Source: Tuwongella immobilis (GTDB lineage Bacteria; Planctomycetota; Planctomycetia; Gemmatales; Gemmataceae). From it: a stretch of 64,000 bases of DNA. The number at the start of each line of letters is the position of its first letter. Within the stretch, counting starts at the first letter, position 1. The stretch is from NCBI RefSeq assembly GCF_901538355.1, contig NZ_LR593887.1, forward strand, positions 4,564,920 through 4,628,919. Direction: 5' to 3'. Below the pieces are notes generated by a model that was given only the letters and a program-made list of their open reading frames with translations, was not told the origin of the DNA and ran no database searches. Position numbers and translations under genes: made by a program. Of this stretch, positions 9,151-18,092 are shown one piece after another.

Positions 9151-9202
9151 AACACCTGCCCCGCCCCGAGTCGCGTCGTAACGTGATTCCGGGCGGGGTG
9201 TT
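9151..9202. terminator. Bulged hairpin between convergent genes
   Basis: CCCCGCCC at 9159-9166 pairs with GGGCGGGG at 9191-9198, and AACA at 9151-9154 with TGTT at 9199-9202 across a bulge. It lies between two convergent genes and is followed on the plus strand by GCGTTTGA, so the T-tract is short. A bidirectional terminator is likely. Confidence 0.5.
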
Positions 9203-9237
9203 GCGTTTGATCTGGCGAGCAATTCTGAATCGCCGAA

Positions 9238-9858
9238 TCAGGTCGCTTTCTTGGGTTGCAGCGATTCCAAGAATTTCAACACGTCGGCAGCCGGTTCTCT
9301 GCCCATTTTGGCATGCACAATCAACGGAATGCCATGCGGGCCAGGCGTCTTTTCGATTCCCGGAAACGCCGTGACCATCGCCTTCACCACGTCCAGCTTG
9401 CCGAGCATGGCCGCCGCGAAGATGTCGAGCCGGGCTCCCTTGGCAATCAGGAATTCCGCGATTTCCCGCTGTCCGGTGTGCGCCGCACCACCGAGCGCCG
9501 ATTCGAAATCACCACCGCCCCAATCCCAGCAGGCGTTCACAAGGCCGGGCTTCGCAGCCAAGAGTTTCTTGACCTCTTCCAAATCTTTATGTGCCGCGAT
9601 CACGAAGGCTTTGACCAGTTCGGCCTCAATCGGCATTTTCTTCTCCCGTGGTTTCCCGGCCGGTTGCTTGGGGGCGGGGGTTCCCTCTTTAGGCCCGCCC
9701 GAAGTGGCGTCCTTGGGGGCATCTTTCGGCGTTGCCTTGGAATCCGCAGCGGATTGCGCCGCCGATTGACCCACTACCCAAGTCCCACCCGCGAGCAGAA
9801 TTGCCCCGCCTGCGGTTTGTTGCGTCAAAAACGAACGCCGATTCATGGAATGCGCCAT
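9238..9858 (-). CDS. Exported ankyrin-repeat protein with Tat-like leader
   Basis: The 206-residue protein begins M-A-H-S-M-N-R-R-S-F-L, a twin-arginine-like leader, followed by a Gly/Ala-rich hydrophobic helix. A long Lys/Pro/Ala-rich linker (about residues 35-75) precedes ankyrin-like repeats at about 85-190, visible as AAHTGQREIAEFLIAKGA and AMLGKLDVVKAM. A role in protein-protein contact outside the cytoplasm is inferred. GGGAG lies 8 nt before the ATG at 9858; an ATG four codons later would also leave the leader intact. No partner is evident. The divergent neighbour encodes a thioredoxin-like exported protein. Confidence 0.75.
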   Translation of the reverse strand: MAHSMNRRSFLTQQTAGGAILLAGGTWVVGQSAAQSAADSKATPKDAPKDATSGGPKEGTPAPKQPAGKPREKKMPIEAELVKAFVIAAHKDLEEVKKLLAAKPGLVNACWDWGGGDFESALGGAAHTGQREIAEFLIAKGARLDIFAAAMLGKLDVVKAMVTAFPGIEKTPGPHGIPLIVHAKMGREPAADVLKFLESLQPKKAT

Positions 9859-10056
9859 GGCACCAAGCTCCCGCGGAATGCTTCCGGTCGGGGAATGCTG
9901 CTCCCCCTCTCCTGTCTCAAGGGTAGTCATGGGAGTGGGAGCCTTGCCAGTACGAATTCGCCGAATCCGATTTTCCCGAAGAATCGTCGCCCGCATCGCC
10001 GCGATCCGCTACGCTAAACGCATGGTTGCGGCCCTTATTCCACGGAGGATGTCCCC

Positions 10057-10677
10057 ATGTTCCGATGCTTGGCCAGCCTTTCGCTCGTGCTCTTGAGCAG
10101 TCACCTCTGGGCGGGGGAATTCAACCCCACGCTCAAAATCGGCGATTCCGCCCCCGGTTGGAGCAAACTGCCCGGCACCGATGGCAACACGCACTCGATG
10201 GCCGATCTTGCCGACAAGAAAGTCATCGTCGTCGTTTTCACCTGCAATAGCTGCCCCACTGCGGTGGATTACGAACAGCGCATCGTGGCGATTGCCCGAA
10301 AATACGCAGCCGATCCGCAGTCGCCGGTTGCCGTCGTGGCAATCAACAGCAATACGATCGCCGCCGACCGCATGGATAAAATGATCGACCGAGCGAAAGA
10401 ACGCGGATTCCCATTCGCCTATCTGCACGATGAATCGCAGAAGGTGGCCAAGGCATTTGGTGCCCAGTACACCCCGGAAGCATTCGTGCTGGATGCCGAT
10501 CGCAAGGTGGTTTACATGGGTGCAATCGACGACAAGACCAAAGCGGAAGAGGCGAAAATCTCGTATGTCGCGCAGGCCATCGAAGCCGCGCTCGCCGGGA
10601 AAGCGCCCGAGAAAGTCGAAACGCTGCCACGCGGCTGCCGCATTCGCTTCAACAAAGCCCGACGCGATGACGACTGA
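10057..10677 (+). CDS. Exported thioredoxin-fold (AhpC/TSA-like) protein
   Basis: This 206-residue protein carries a signal peptide ending near W-A-G and a redoxin fold: IGDSAP, then a VVVFTCNSCP segment with a CxxC pair, and a conserved YTPEAFVLD segment before the last strands. The CNSC motif suggests a thiol oxidoreductase of the TlpA/ResA or redoxin type acting in the periplasm, with substrate unknown. GGAGG lies 8 nt before the ATG. The C-terminal tail contains an additional Cys in a GCRIRF context that could be structural. It stands alone between a divergent ankyrin gene and a convergent small membrane protein gene. Confidence 0.85.
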   Translation: MFRCLASLSLVLLSSHLWAGEFNPTLKIGDSAPGWSKLPGTDGNTHSMADLADKKVIVVVFTCNSCPTAVDYEQRIVAIARKYAADPQSPVAVVAINSNTIAADRMDKMIDRAKERGFPFAYLHDESQKVAKAFGAQYTPEAFVLDADRKVVYMGAIDDKTKAEEAKISYVAQAIEAALAGKAPEKVETLPRGCRIRFNKARRDDD

Positions 10678-10693
10678 GCCACTCTCGCCGCCG

Positions 10694-11173
10694 TCAGGAG
10701 TGGCTTGGCGGCGATGATTCCGATCGATTGCGGGTCACCAGCCAAATCAGCACGGTCATCCCCGCAATCACCACCAATCCGATCAGTGTGGCCGGGATTT
10801 GCAGCAGGGGAACTTTTTTCGCCGGTGCTGCAGTCCCGGGATTCCCAATCGCATTCGGATCTTCCAGTGTGAGCGTTTTGGTCGCGCGATGTCCCGCCGC
10901 ATCCGCTTGCACGCGATACAGCCCCGGTGACGGTTTCGGGAAACGGAACACGCCACGCTCATCACATCGACCTTCGGCAATGATCCGATCGGATTCGTTG
11001 AAGACGCTCACTTTCGCCAATTCTGCGGGAGTTTCGTCGTCGTAGTAGGCTTCGACACGCACTTCCGTGGCTTCGACAAACAGTTCCATCACCATGGCAT
11101 GCGCCCAGGCGAGTCCCGGCAGGAGCAGCACCATCGCCACAATCGCCCATCCTGCCGTTGGTTTGCTTTGCAT
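10694..11173 (-). CDS. Small envelope protein with carboxypeptidase-like domain and C-terminal membrane helix
   Basis: The 159-residue protein starts with a signal peptide ending W-A-H-A and has one beta-sandwich domain with DERGVFRFPKPSPGLYRV, typical of carboxypeptidase-regulatory or CbiL/NikL-like modules. A transmembrane helix at about 122-147 and a short basic tail follow. The HA-M start after cleavage recalls the periplasmic domain of metal-uptake proteins of the NikL/CbiL type, but no metal-transport genes are near, so this is only a resemblance. GGAG lies 8 nt before the ATG at 11173. It converges with the thioredoxin-like gene at a 16-nt distance. Confidence 0.7.
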   Translation of the reverse strand: MQSKPTAGWAIVAMVLLLPGLAWAHAMVMELFVEATEVRVEAYYDDETPAELAKVSVFNESDRIIAEGRCDERGVFRFPKPSPGLYRVQADAAGHRATKTLTLEDPNAIGNPGTAAPAKKVPLLQIPATLIGLVVIAGMTVLIWLVTRNRSESSPPSHS

Positions 11174-11279
11174 GATGCACGCTCCATTTTGAAGGTCGAA
11201 CCGAAACACAAACCGGCGGCCCATGCTCGCAAGCACAGACCGCCGGTTGTTATCGGGAATTCGCAATCATTTGCCAGGC

Positions 11280-14200
11280 TTACGGACGATAGCGATTCAC
11301 CGTATCCCGCAGTTGCCCTTGAATCCGCACCAGCGATTCATCCACCATTCGGCTGGTCGGCTTGCCCACCGCTTCCAGCTTCGCGGCTGCATCGAAATCC
11401 GACTTCGCCAGATCATCCTTTTGTTGCGCCAATCGGCTCAACGCCAGGAAGTAGAACAGTCGGGCATCGCGGGGTTCGTTCTGAATCGCTTTGCTCAGAT
11501 ACTTTTCCGCATCCGCAAATTGGCCGTTGTAGTAGGCATCCGTTCCCAGTCCGAAGAAGCGAGCGGCTTCGAGCGGATTCGGCTTCAGCGGCACATCCGG
11601 GCGTTGGAACGCAGGATGCACTTTGAGAATCTGCTCCAACAGCGCCCGATCTTCATCCGTCGGGTTAGGCACCTTCTGGAAGCCCTTGGTATATTCCGTC
11701 AGGGCCGCATTGTACTGCCCTTGCAGCAGCAATGCTTTGGCTTTGACAAAGTGCCCCGTGGCATCGCCGGATTGAATCAACTGATCGGCCAGTTCCAACG
11801 CCTTGGTCAGCCGATCGGAATCCGCTGGAACCGCGATCGGCTCCAGCATCACCAGCCCCAGCACCGTCAACGTCACCAAGCCAGAATCGATGCTCGGAGT
11901 GCGTTGCGTGGCCTTTTCCGGCGGGGTGACCGGCTTCGGCGTCACCGATGCCGGCTGACGCAGCAGCAAACGGGCCAGCGACAATTGAGCATCGCGCTTC
12001 ATGGCCGGAGAAATCTTCGGCATCGCCAGCACCTGACGATAGTATTCCTCGGCGATGACCAGTTGCCCCTTCTTGTCGGCGATTTGTCCGGCCAGCAGCG
12101 TGGCTTCCGCCATGGCACCGAGTTCGCGGAGCGTCGCCACATCAGTAAGGGCTTCGTCCAACTGCCCCGTCGTCAGATTCAGTCGAGCCCGTTGAGCCAC
12201 CAATGGCAACCCCGTGGTCGATTTCTGTTCCGCGGGCAGATTCTTCAGCAGCGATTCGATTTGTGCCAGCATCTGCTTCGGATCGGCCGATCCACTGCTG
12301 GTGCGCACCAACGCCTTCGCTGGATTCGCAATCGCATCTTCCGCCGCAAGCAATTGCTTGGCCCAAGCCGCATCGGCCTTCCAACCGGGGAGCTTCTTGG
12401 TTTCGGCAATCGCTGCCGTTGCCGCTGTCAGATCGCCCTGGTTGCGAAGCGCGAGCGCCTTCACCACCGAGGCTTTCGCCTGATTTTCCGGCGTCGCGGA
12501 TTCATCATCCAGCACCGCCTTGGCATCGACCAACGCCGATGGGGCGAGCGTGCCTTGCGAGGGATCATCCAGCGCGGCCATCCAGGTATCGAGCAGATCG
12601 ACCGGCTTGCGGGCTGTAGCGATGGCCTTCTCGAACGCCGCTTTTTGATCCGCAATCGCTTTCGCGGCGGCGGTCTTTTCGGCCGTGATGACCTTCTTCG
12701 CTTCTTCCTTCTCCGCTAGAATCGCCTTCTCGGCATCCATCTTGGCCGTCAGCAGTTGCTTCGCTGCGGTTTCGGTGGCCGCCTTCAGATCCGCCGCGGC
12801 CTTCTTCTCGGCATCCGCCAACTGCTTGGCGTAGGTCGATTGGGCATCGGTCAGCTTCTTCTCGGCATCCGCAAGCTGTTTGTTGTAGCTGGCTTGCGCA
12901 TCGGCGAGTTCCTTGGTGAACTTGTCCTTGTCCGCGTCCAGCTTCTTCTGATAGCTCACGCGATCATCCGCCAGCTGCTTTTCGAGCTTGGCCACAGATT
13001 CGGTCAGCGTCGTCTTCAGCTTGGCGATTTCGGCAGCCGACACGGTCTTGGCTTCCGCGATTTGCCCCTTGAGCATCTCCATCGCCACTTGGAAGCTCAG
13101 CGACGACGTCAGCGATGCTCCCGAGACAATGCCAACGCCCTGCCCGTTCGATGTCCCGCTGGGGGTCATCTTCGCTTTCACAATCGCTTCGTTGATGCCC
13201 GCCAGCACCTTCGCCGGGGTGGCTTCGCCTTCGATCAACTTCGATTGCGCCAACATCTTCGCGGCTTGACCGACGATTTCGTCCAGCGATTTCAGACGAT
13301 CCGTGACCGCCTTCGTGGAGGCGAGCAGGTCATCGCCTTTCAGCCCGGCGGCGGCATAGGCTTTCGCCAGCGCTTGCAATTTGTCGTCGGCTTCTTTCCG
13401 GCTCACCAACAATTGCACAATCGCTTTTTCCAGCTTCGGCTCATCGATGCCGCCGTCCTTGAGTTGCGCACTCAGGCTGGCGAGTTGCTCTTCGATGGTC
13501 TTCTTTTCTTTCTCAAGCGTCGAGGTGGCCAGGGCGAGGGTTGCAATCGCTTCCGGCAGCGGCTTCGTGTCGAGCTTCAATTCCTTCAGAGCCGCTTGCG
13601 CCGCTTGCAGTTGCGACGCCGACGATGCCGCATTCGCCACCATCTCCTTGATCGCCGTCGGCAGGCCCGACTTGTCTGCGACCGACTTCACTCCCGGAGC
13701 GCCATACAGTTGCTCGCGGAGTGCCCAATACGCCGACATTTCGTCGCAGGTCTTCGAGAAGATCGCCTCGAACGGATCGCTCACGGGATTGAGCCGCTTG
13801 CCCGGCAGCAGCAGCGATCGCTTGCGGTGGGCATCTTTGGCCGCTTCAATAGCCTTGCGAGCTTCCGCGTATCGATTCTGCTTCGCCAGTTGCAGCGCTT
13901 CCCAGAATTTGAAGCCCGCCTCGTCCGGAATCGCGGGCGAATCCGCCTTCGGAGCATCCGCCTTCGGAGCATCCGCTTCCGGCGATTGCAGGCCCAGCAT
14001 CGTGAACGCCAACAACACTTCGGCCCCGTTCATGCGGCGACCCATCGGCTGAGCGTCACCCGCACCAGCGTCCGGAGCGGGAGCAGCGGCGGGAGCGATG
14101 GCATCCAATCGGGTCAGGCCGATTTGGAACAGCCGTTGTTGCTCGGCGGCGAATCGCTTTTCGCCTTCGGAATAGATGCTGCGGGCCGCGTCATAGCGTC

Positions 14201-16481
14201 CCAGCGCTTCTTCGACCAAGCCCATCCACAGCATCGCTTGCGCGGCGTTGGCATCGGTGCTGGCTTCGGGGGTGTCTGCCGTCGCCTTCACAATCGCCTG
14301 AAGATCGGATCGCATTTTCTCGAACGCGGGATCTTCGGCACGCAGTTGCGCTTCCGCAGCCGTGGCCGCTTGCAACGCTTGCAGCAATTGCGTCTTGGTT
14401 CGCAGCAGTACAATCGCCGGAGCATTCGCGCCCGTGGAATCCAACTTTTCGATGACCGCAACCGCACCCGCGAGATCCCCCGCATCGACGGCTTTGCCCG
14501 CGTCCGCAAGGGTCATCGGGGCTGGTTTCGTGATCGTCGGCGTGACTTCGGCTTTGGTCTGCGGTTGTTCAATCGACGCAACCGGCTTCTTGGTCAACAA
14601 GTTGGGGCTTTGCGGCAGGAATCCCGCCAGCCAGGCACCACCCAGCCCAACGGTGCCAACCACCAGCCCTGCCACCCAGCTCGCCAGTGCCTTGTTCGAG
14701 ACACCGGAATCGGCCGGCGAAACGGTTCGCGCATCTTCGTCGAACGATTCCGGCGATTCATCGACGATTTCCGATGGTTCGGGAATCGGATCATAGACTG
14801 GTTCCGGAACCGGAGCCGCGGCTGGTTTGAATCCCGGAGAGGAAGGCGCGGCATTGACCGGACGGCCACGGAAGGTTTCCTGCGGCATTTCTTGATTGAA
14901 GTCCGCATTGCTCGGACGCTTCTGCGTCGTGAATCCCGGTGCCATCGCCGCCGATTCGGGATCATCCGGAATCAGTTCTTCATCGAAGCCCATCGGCATC
15001 CCACCAGGCAGCGACGATTTCGGTGCCCGCTTGCCGACGTTGGAGACATCGCCGAGCATCGTCGAGGGGTCGGAGCCGAGGTCGATCGACGAGGCATCTT
15101 GCGAGAGATCCAAGTAGGCATCGGGGAACGGAATCGAGCCAGACGGCTGATCCGCACCCAAGTAGGCATCGGGCCGACGCACTCCGACATCGCGGTCGGC
15201 CGGTGCCCCGAGATCATCTAGATTGATGGTCGAATTCGGGCCACCCACGAACGAGCCACCCAATTCGGCGGACATTTCCTCGAAATTGATCACACCCGAG
15301 ACATCCGTCCCGGTCGTGTTCTGCGGAGCGGCACCCAACACATCAAAGACGTTGGATTCATCGACCGTGCGGGGCTGACGCGGCGTCGCGGGGAAATCGC
15401 TGCCATCGTCTTGTTCCATATCTCGCAGCAAGGCTTCGGCTTCTTCGCCGGCCAGGAAGGCCATGTCATCATCGACCTGATCGCCCACGTTTGGCTCTTC
15501 GGGCGCATCCAGATTCATCAGCGGCTTCGAGCCGGGCGGGGTCACGCCGGGCAGATAATTGCCCATCGGCAGCACGCTGGAATTTTCTTCTTCCGGCGGT
15601 TGCTCGGCACCTTCCAGCGGATCCACCGAGCCAAGCATATCGCTCAGGTCCATCGGCTGGCCATCTTCCGGTTCCAGCATGAACTCACCCACCGACGCAT
15701 GCGGATTGGAATATCCATCATCGTCGGTCGGTTCGAGCGGTTGGGCATCTTCGGGGTAATCCATTCCACCGGCATTCAGATGCGCCATCAGCGGATCATC
15801 TGCGGCCGGGGTTGCGGTCGGCTCATCATCATATGGGAAACCACCATCGGCGCCGAAAATCGACGACAATTGTGCGGGTGGTGCTTCCATGGGGTCCGAT
15901 TCCCCGGAGAAGGCATTGCCGGAGACGATGTAATCATCCGGGCCATCCGGTTCGAGCGGCCCCAGCGGAATATCTTGCAATGGCTTATAGCGTGGCGCAG
16001 GTCGAGATTGAATCGGTGGCGGCGGCGGCAGCGGGGCCGGTTCTTCCGGCAGATCGTCAAACCCCAGTCCTTCCGTTTGGAAGCTATCGACATCCAACGG
16101 CATGGCATCTTCGGGATTCAATCCCGAGGGTTGCCCGTGCAGGAGCGGGTGTTGATCGGCTTGATCTTGTTGTTGCAGGTGCCGAAGCAGGTCTTTGTCG
16201 GAGACCGAATCAAACTGAACGGGATTCGCTCCCAGATCGGCTTCATCGGCATTGGCTTGCGGGGCCAGGAAGTCCGACCAGCTCACCCGCGAGGAACCAC
16301 TGGGAGCATCGGCAGGCATTTCGCCATACGGAACTTGCCCCGAGAGGTCCGACTCCGAGGCGAGATCGATCACCCCATCATCGTCTTCGGGCTGGTCAGG
16401 CGGGACCGGTCGCTTCTTCGCGGGGTCGAACGGCGGCAGCGATTCAAAGTCGTCATTCGGATCGGTCGTCACAGGTGCCAC
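11280..16481 (-). CDS. Giant single-pass membrane protein: acidic N-terminus, long coiled coil, TPR C-terminus
   Basis: At 1,733 residues this is the largest protein in the window. Residues 1 to about 590 are acidic, Pro/Asp/Glu-rich and probably disordered. One transmembrane helix follows at about 597-622 (ALASWVAGLVVGTVG region). Residues 650-900 are helical with TPR-like repeats. About 1150-1300 is a Lys/Ala/Glu heptad-rich coiled coil with repeats such as KQLADAEKKL. The C-terminal ~420 residues contain further TPR-like helices (ALFYFLALSRLAQQK-type). With a single central helix, the acidic half and the coiled-coil half lie on opposite sides of the membrane. I cannot name a family; a scaffolding or envelope-spanning role is only inference. 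Confidence 0.8.
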   Translation of the reverse strand: MAPVTTDPNDDFESLPPFDPAKKRPVPPDQPEDDDGVIDLASESDLSGQVPYGEMPADAPSGSSRVSWSDFLAPQANADEADLGANPVQFDSVSDKDLLRHLQQQDQADQHPLLHGQPSGLNPEDAMPLDVDSFQTEGLGFDDLPEEPAPLPPPPPIQSRPAPRYKPLQDIPLGPLEPDGPDDYIVSGNAFSGESDPMEAPPAQLSSIFGADGGFPYDDEPTATPAADDPLMAHLNAGGMDYPEDAQPLEPTDDDGYSNPHASVGEFMLEPEDGQPMDLSDMLGSVDPLEGAEQPPEEENSSVLPMGNYLPGVTPPGSKPLMNLDAPEEPNVGDQVDDDMAFLAGEEAEALLRDMEQDDGSDFPATPRQPRTVDESNVFDVLGAAPQNTTGTDVSGVINFEEMSAELGGSFVGGPNSTINLDDLGAPADRDVGVRRPDAYLGADQPSGSIPFPDAYLDLSQDASSIDLGSDPSTMLGDVSNVGKRAPKSSLPGGMPMGFDEELIPDDPESAAMAPGFTTQKRPSNADFNQEMPQETFRGRPVNAAPSSPGFKPAAAPVPEPVYDPIPEPSEIVDESPESFDEDARTVSPADSGVSNKALASWVAGLVVGTVGLGGAWLAGFLPQSPNLLTKKPVASIEQPQTKAEVTPTITKPAPMTLADAGKAVDAGDLAGAVAVIEKLDSTGANAPAIVLLRTKTQLLQALQAATAAEAQLRAEDPAFEKMRSDLQAIVKATADTPEASTDANAAQAMLWMGLVEEALGRYDAARSIYSEGEKRFAAEQQRLFQIGLTRLDAIAPAAAPAPDAGAGDAQPMGRRMNGAEVLLAFTMLGLQSPEADAPKADAPKADSPAIPDEAGFKFWEALQLAKQNRYAEARKAIEAAKDAHRKRSLLLPGKRLNPVSDPFEAIFSKTCDEMSAYWALREQLYGAPGVKSVADKSGLPTAIKEMVANAASSASQLQAAQAALKELKLDTKPLPEAIATLALATSTLEKEKKTIEEQLASLSAQLKDGGIDEPKLEKAIVQLLVSRKEADDKLQALAKAYAAAGLKGDDLLASTKAVTDRLKSLDEIVGQAAKMLAQSKLIEGEATPAKVLAGINEAIVKAKMTPSGTSNGQGVGIVSGASLTSSLSFQVAMEMLKGQIAEAKTVSAAEIAKLKTTLTESVAKLEKQLADDRVSYQKKLDADKDKFTKELADAQASYNKQLADAEKKLTDAQSTYAKQLADAEKKAAADLKAATETAAKQLLTAKMDAEKAILAEKEEAKKVITAEKTAAAKAIADQKAAFEKAIATARKPVDLLDTWMAALDDPSQGTLAPSALVDAKAVLDDESATPENQAKASVVKALALRNQGDLTAATAAIAETKKLPGWKADAAWAKQLLAAEDAIANPAKALVRTSSGSADPKQMLAQIESLLKNLPAEQKSTTGLPLVAQRARLNLTTGQLDEALTDVATLRELGAMAEATLLAGQIADKKGQLVIAEEYYRQVLAMPKISPAMKRDAQLSLARLLLRQPASVTPKPVTPPEKATQRTPSIDSGLVTLTVLGLVMLEPIAVPADSDRLTKALELADQLIQSGDATGHFVKAKALLLQGQYNAALTEYTKGFQKVPNPTDEDRALLEQILKVHPAFQRPDVPLKPNPLEAARFFGLGTDAYYNGQFADAEKYLSKAIQNEPRDARLFYFLALSRLAQQKDDLAKSDFDAAAKLEAVGKPTSRMVDESLVRIQGQLRDTVNRYRP

Positions 16482-16860
16482 TCCCGAAGGGGTCCATCAA
16501 GATCGTCGAATCATCGGAGGTTGCGGTAGAATCGTCATTGGCTGAGTCCAGAATTCAGATCGAATTTCGAGATTCAGCGAATTCTGCACGCAAAGAATCA
16601 TATTGCTCATCATGCTTCAAAAACCCCGGAAAGAGCAACCGATTTTCGCAGTTTTCGTGAGTTCCCCGAATTATCAACTTCCCACAGTCGCTACAAACCG
16701 ACCTTTGCGGAATTTTCTCAGAATGAATTCATCTTTGCCGCTTGCGCGGTGGCTCTCCGATGTCTATGCGCATGTCCAGAGCAGTTGGTGCATCCATCTT
16801 GGGCGATTCATTCGTTCCGCCGGGATGAATCCGGAGGGAAAGATTGGGCAATTCCTCGAA

Positions 16861-16900
16861 ATTCGACCAAAATTGCCGGAATTCGAGCAAAATTGCCGGT
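16861..16900. repeat. Two tandem 20-bp repeats
   Basis: Two adjacent 20-nt units differ at only two positions: units 16861-16880 and 16881-16900, each of the form ATTCGANCAAAATTGCCGG plus one base. They lie about 50 nt upstream of the predicted -35 of the next gene, so a regulator-binding site is possible. Confidence 0.6.
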
Positions 16901-16952
16901 CATGCTGCACATGGCACGGGAGTTGCATCAGGTTGATTCGAGCCAACTGTGG

Positions 16953-16981
16953 TTGTCCCGAAACCCGAAGACGACTATGGT
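16953..16981 (+). promoter_or_regulatory. Sigma-70-like promoter upstream of the 124-residue protein gene
   Basis: TTGTCC at 16953-16958 and TATGGT at 16976-16981 are separated by 17 nt, closely matching the candidate promoter at 7623. The leader would be about 80 nt. Confidence 0.4.
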
Positions 16982-17066
16982 TCGCGGCCTTCCGGCTGGC
17001 TGAATCGCTTCAACAGAGGAGTTGAGCGAACGCCGCATCCGGAATGCTCGATACGGAGTCCTTCCC

Positions 17067-17441
17067 ATGTCGAATCGACCGACCGCACCCATGAGCTACT
17101 CCAGACGCGCCCCGCAGGCGAGTCCGAACTTGCTCCAAGAAGCGTTGCAAGCCAAGCGGCAAGTCATTCGCCAACTCGTGGAAGGGGAATTGCCCCTCCT
17201 GGAAGCGGCGGCTCAGTTTCAGGCCATTACCACGCAATTGGGCACCCCCATCGAAGCCACGTTGGGACTCGCCCCCACAATCGATCAAGAATCGATTTGC
17301 CGAACGGTCATCGGCTGGGTCCACCTGTGCCTGAGCGATCGGCCCGAACATGCCGAAGCGATCTCGTGCCGGTTGGAATCGGAATTGCAGCAGCATTTGA
17401 GCCAAGCCGGTTCGCTGCAACTGCCCTGCATGCGAGCATAA
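17067..17441 (+). CDS. Small soluble protein of unknown function
   Basis: The 124-residue protein has an unstructured N-terminus followed by a helical block with QAKRQVIRQLVEGELPLLEAA, and it contains two Cys in the second half and one near the end. There is no signal peptide or membrane segment. I do not recognise a domain. GGAG 8 nt before the ATG at 17067 makes this a well-supported start, and a candidate promoter lies at 16953-16981. It is followed by a perfect 14-bp hairpin and another small gene. Confidence 0.65.
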   Translation: MSNRPTAPMSYSRRAPQASPNLLQEALQAKRQVIRQLVEGELPLLEAAAQFQAITTQLGTPIEATLGLAPTIDQESICRTVIGWVHLCLSDRPEHAEAISCRLESELQQHLSQAGSLQLPCMRA

Positions 17442-17503
17442 TCGCTCGGATTCGCCATCATCGATCGAAAGAAAAAACGGATCTTTCATGGCACAATTGG
17501 ACT

Positions 17504-17539
17504 GCTAGCGATTCATTCGCCTACAAATGAATCGCTAGC
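17504..17539. repeat. Perfect 14-bp inverted repeat with 8-nt spacer
   Basis: Arms at 17504-17517 (GCTAGCGATTCATT) and 17526-17539 are exact reverse complements. No T-tract follows on either strand. The element lies 62 nt after one small gene and 78 nt before the next, so it may be an intrinsic stem-loop that stabilises or ends the upstream mRNA, or a protein-binding palindrome. Confidence 0.75.
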
Positions 17540-17617
17540 CATCGGCTCACTCGGCTGGCTGTCACTGTCCTCTAACGGCGTTACGTGCAAACCTTCGCTG
17601 GATCGGAACGGTTGGAA

Positions 17618-17842
17618 ATGCGTATGTCCTCCTCACTGGGAACAGGAATGTCGAACTGGACACCGGAGGATCGGGGTTCTGCTCCGATGGATGCCGAAGT
17701 GGTCGAACTGGCCCTTTTGCTCCCTCGCTGGCAAGCCATGGCCTTGGAATCGGCCGCCCGCAAACGCAATATGACGACGGGACAAATGCTCCGTCGCCTG
17801 CTCGGTGAAATGCTCACCGGACCTCAGCCCAATAACGGCTGA
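17618..17842 (+). CDS. Small putative DNA-binding protein (ribbon-helix-helix-like pattern)
   Basis: The 74-residue product ends with a strand-helix-helix pattern: VVELALLLPRWQAMALESAA, then KRNMTTGQMLRRLLGEML. This resembles the layout of ribbon-helix-helix proteins such as CopG/Arc, where a short strand precedes two helices and the turn contains a Thr before the second helix. The match is by eye only. The start is uncertain: ATGs at 17618 and 17648 both have purine-rich upstream sequence (GGGA sits 6 nt before 17648). It lies just after a long perfect palindrome and 250 nt before lptB. Confidence 0.5.
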   Translation: MRMSSSLGTGMSNWTPEDRGSAPMDAEVVELALLLPRWQAMALESAARKRNMTTGQMLRRLLGEMLTGPQPNNG

Positions 17843-18092
17843 TCGCCGGACATTTCCCGTGGAGTCCTTCCGTTCAGACTCCACCGAATCGATTCGGAAC
17901 ACCGCCCTGCCCCTTCGTTTTCCAAAAAACGAAGGGGTTTGTCGTTTCTCCACACGGAATGACTCCCATTCTCGGCCCATGCTGCCAATCTCGTCTCGAC
18001 TTGTTCTGGAAAGCCGTTTCCGGTATGACCCCAGTTCCGGTGCGCTGCCGACATGGAGGGTATCGCAACCCGAGGCGAGGGAGAGCCGATCA

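Larger units (their letters stand above)
16482..17066. other. Long AT-richer non-coding region
   Basis: This 585-bp gap between the giant gene (minus) and a small plus-strand gene is visibly richer in A and T than its surroundings, especially about 16540-16720. It contains a TATGAT-like minus-strand -10 box near 16600 without a good -35, a tandem 20-bp repeat at 16861-16900, and a plausible plus-strand promoter at 16953-16981. Open frames within it lack a credible start site and show no recognisable protein pattern. Confidence 0.5.

Noticed and set aside
10694-11173. Nickel/cobalt uptake protein (NikL/CbiL)
   Set aside because: The fold resembles their periplasmic domain, but no CbiM/Q/O-like genes are near and no His ligand pattern was recognised.
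12756-15221. Long plus-strand open frame of 821 codons opposite the giant protein gene
   Set aside because: It is the complement of a strongly supported gene, has an Arg/Gln/His-rich composition typical of antisense frames in GC-rich DNA, and shows no domain.
16603-17025. Possible 140-residue plus-strand gene in the AT-rich gap
   Set aside because: No ribosome site, irregular composition, and its end overlaps the leader of the supported small gene.
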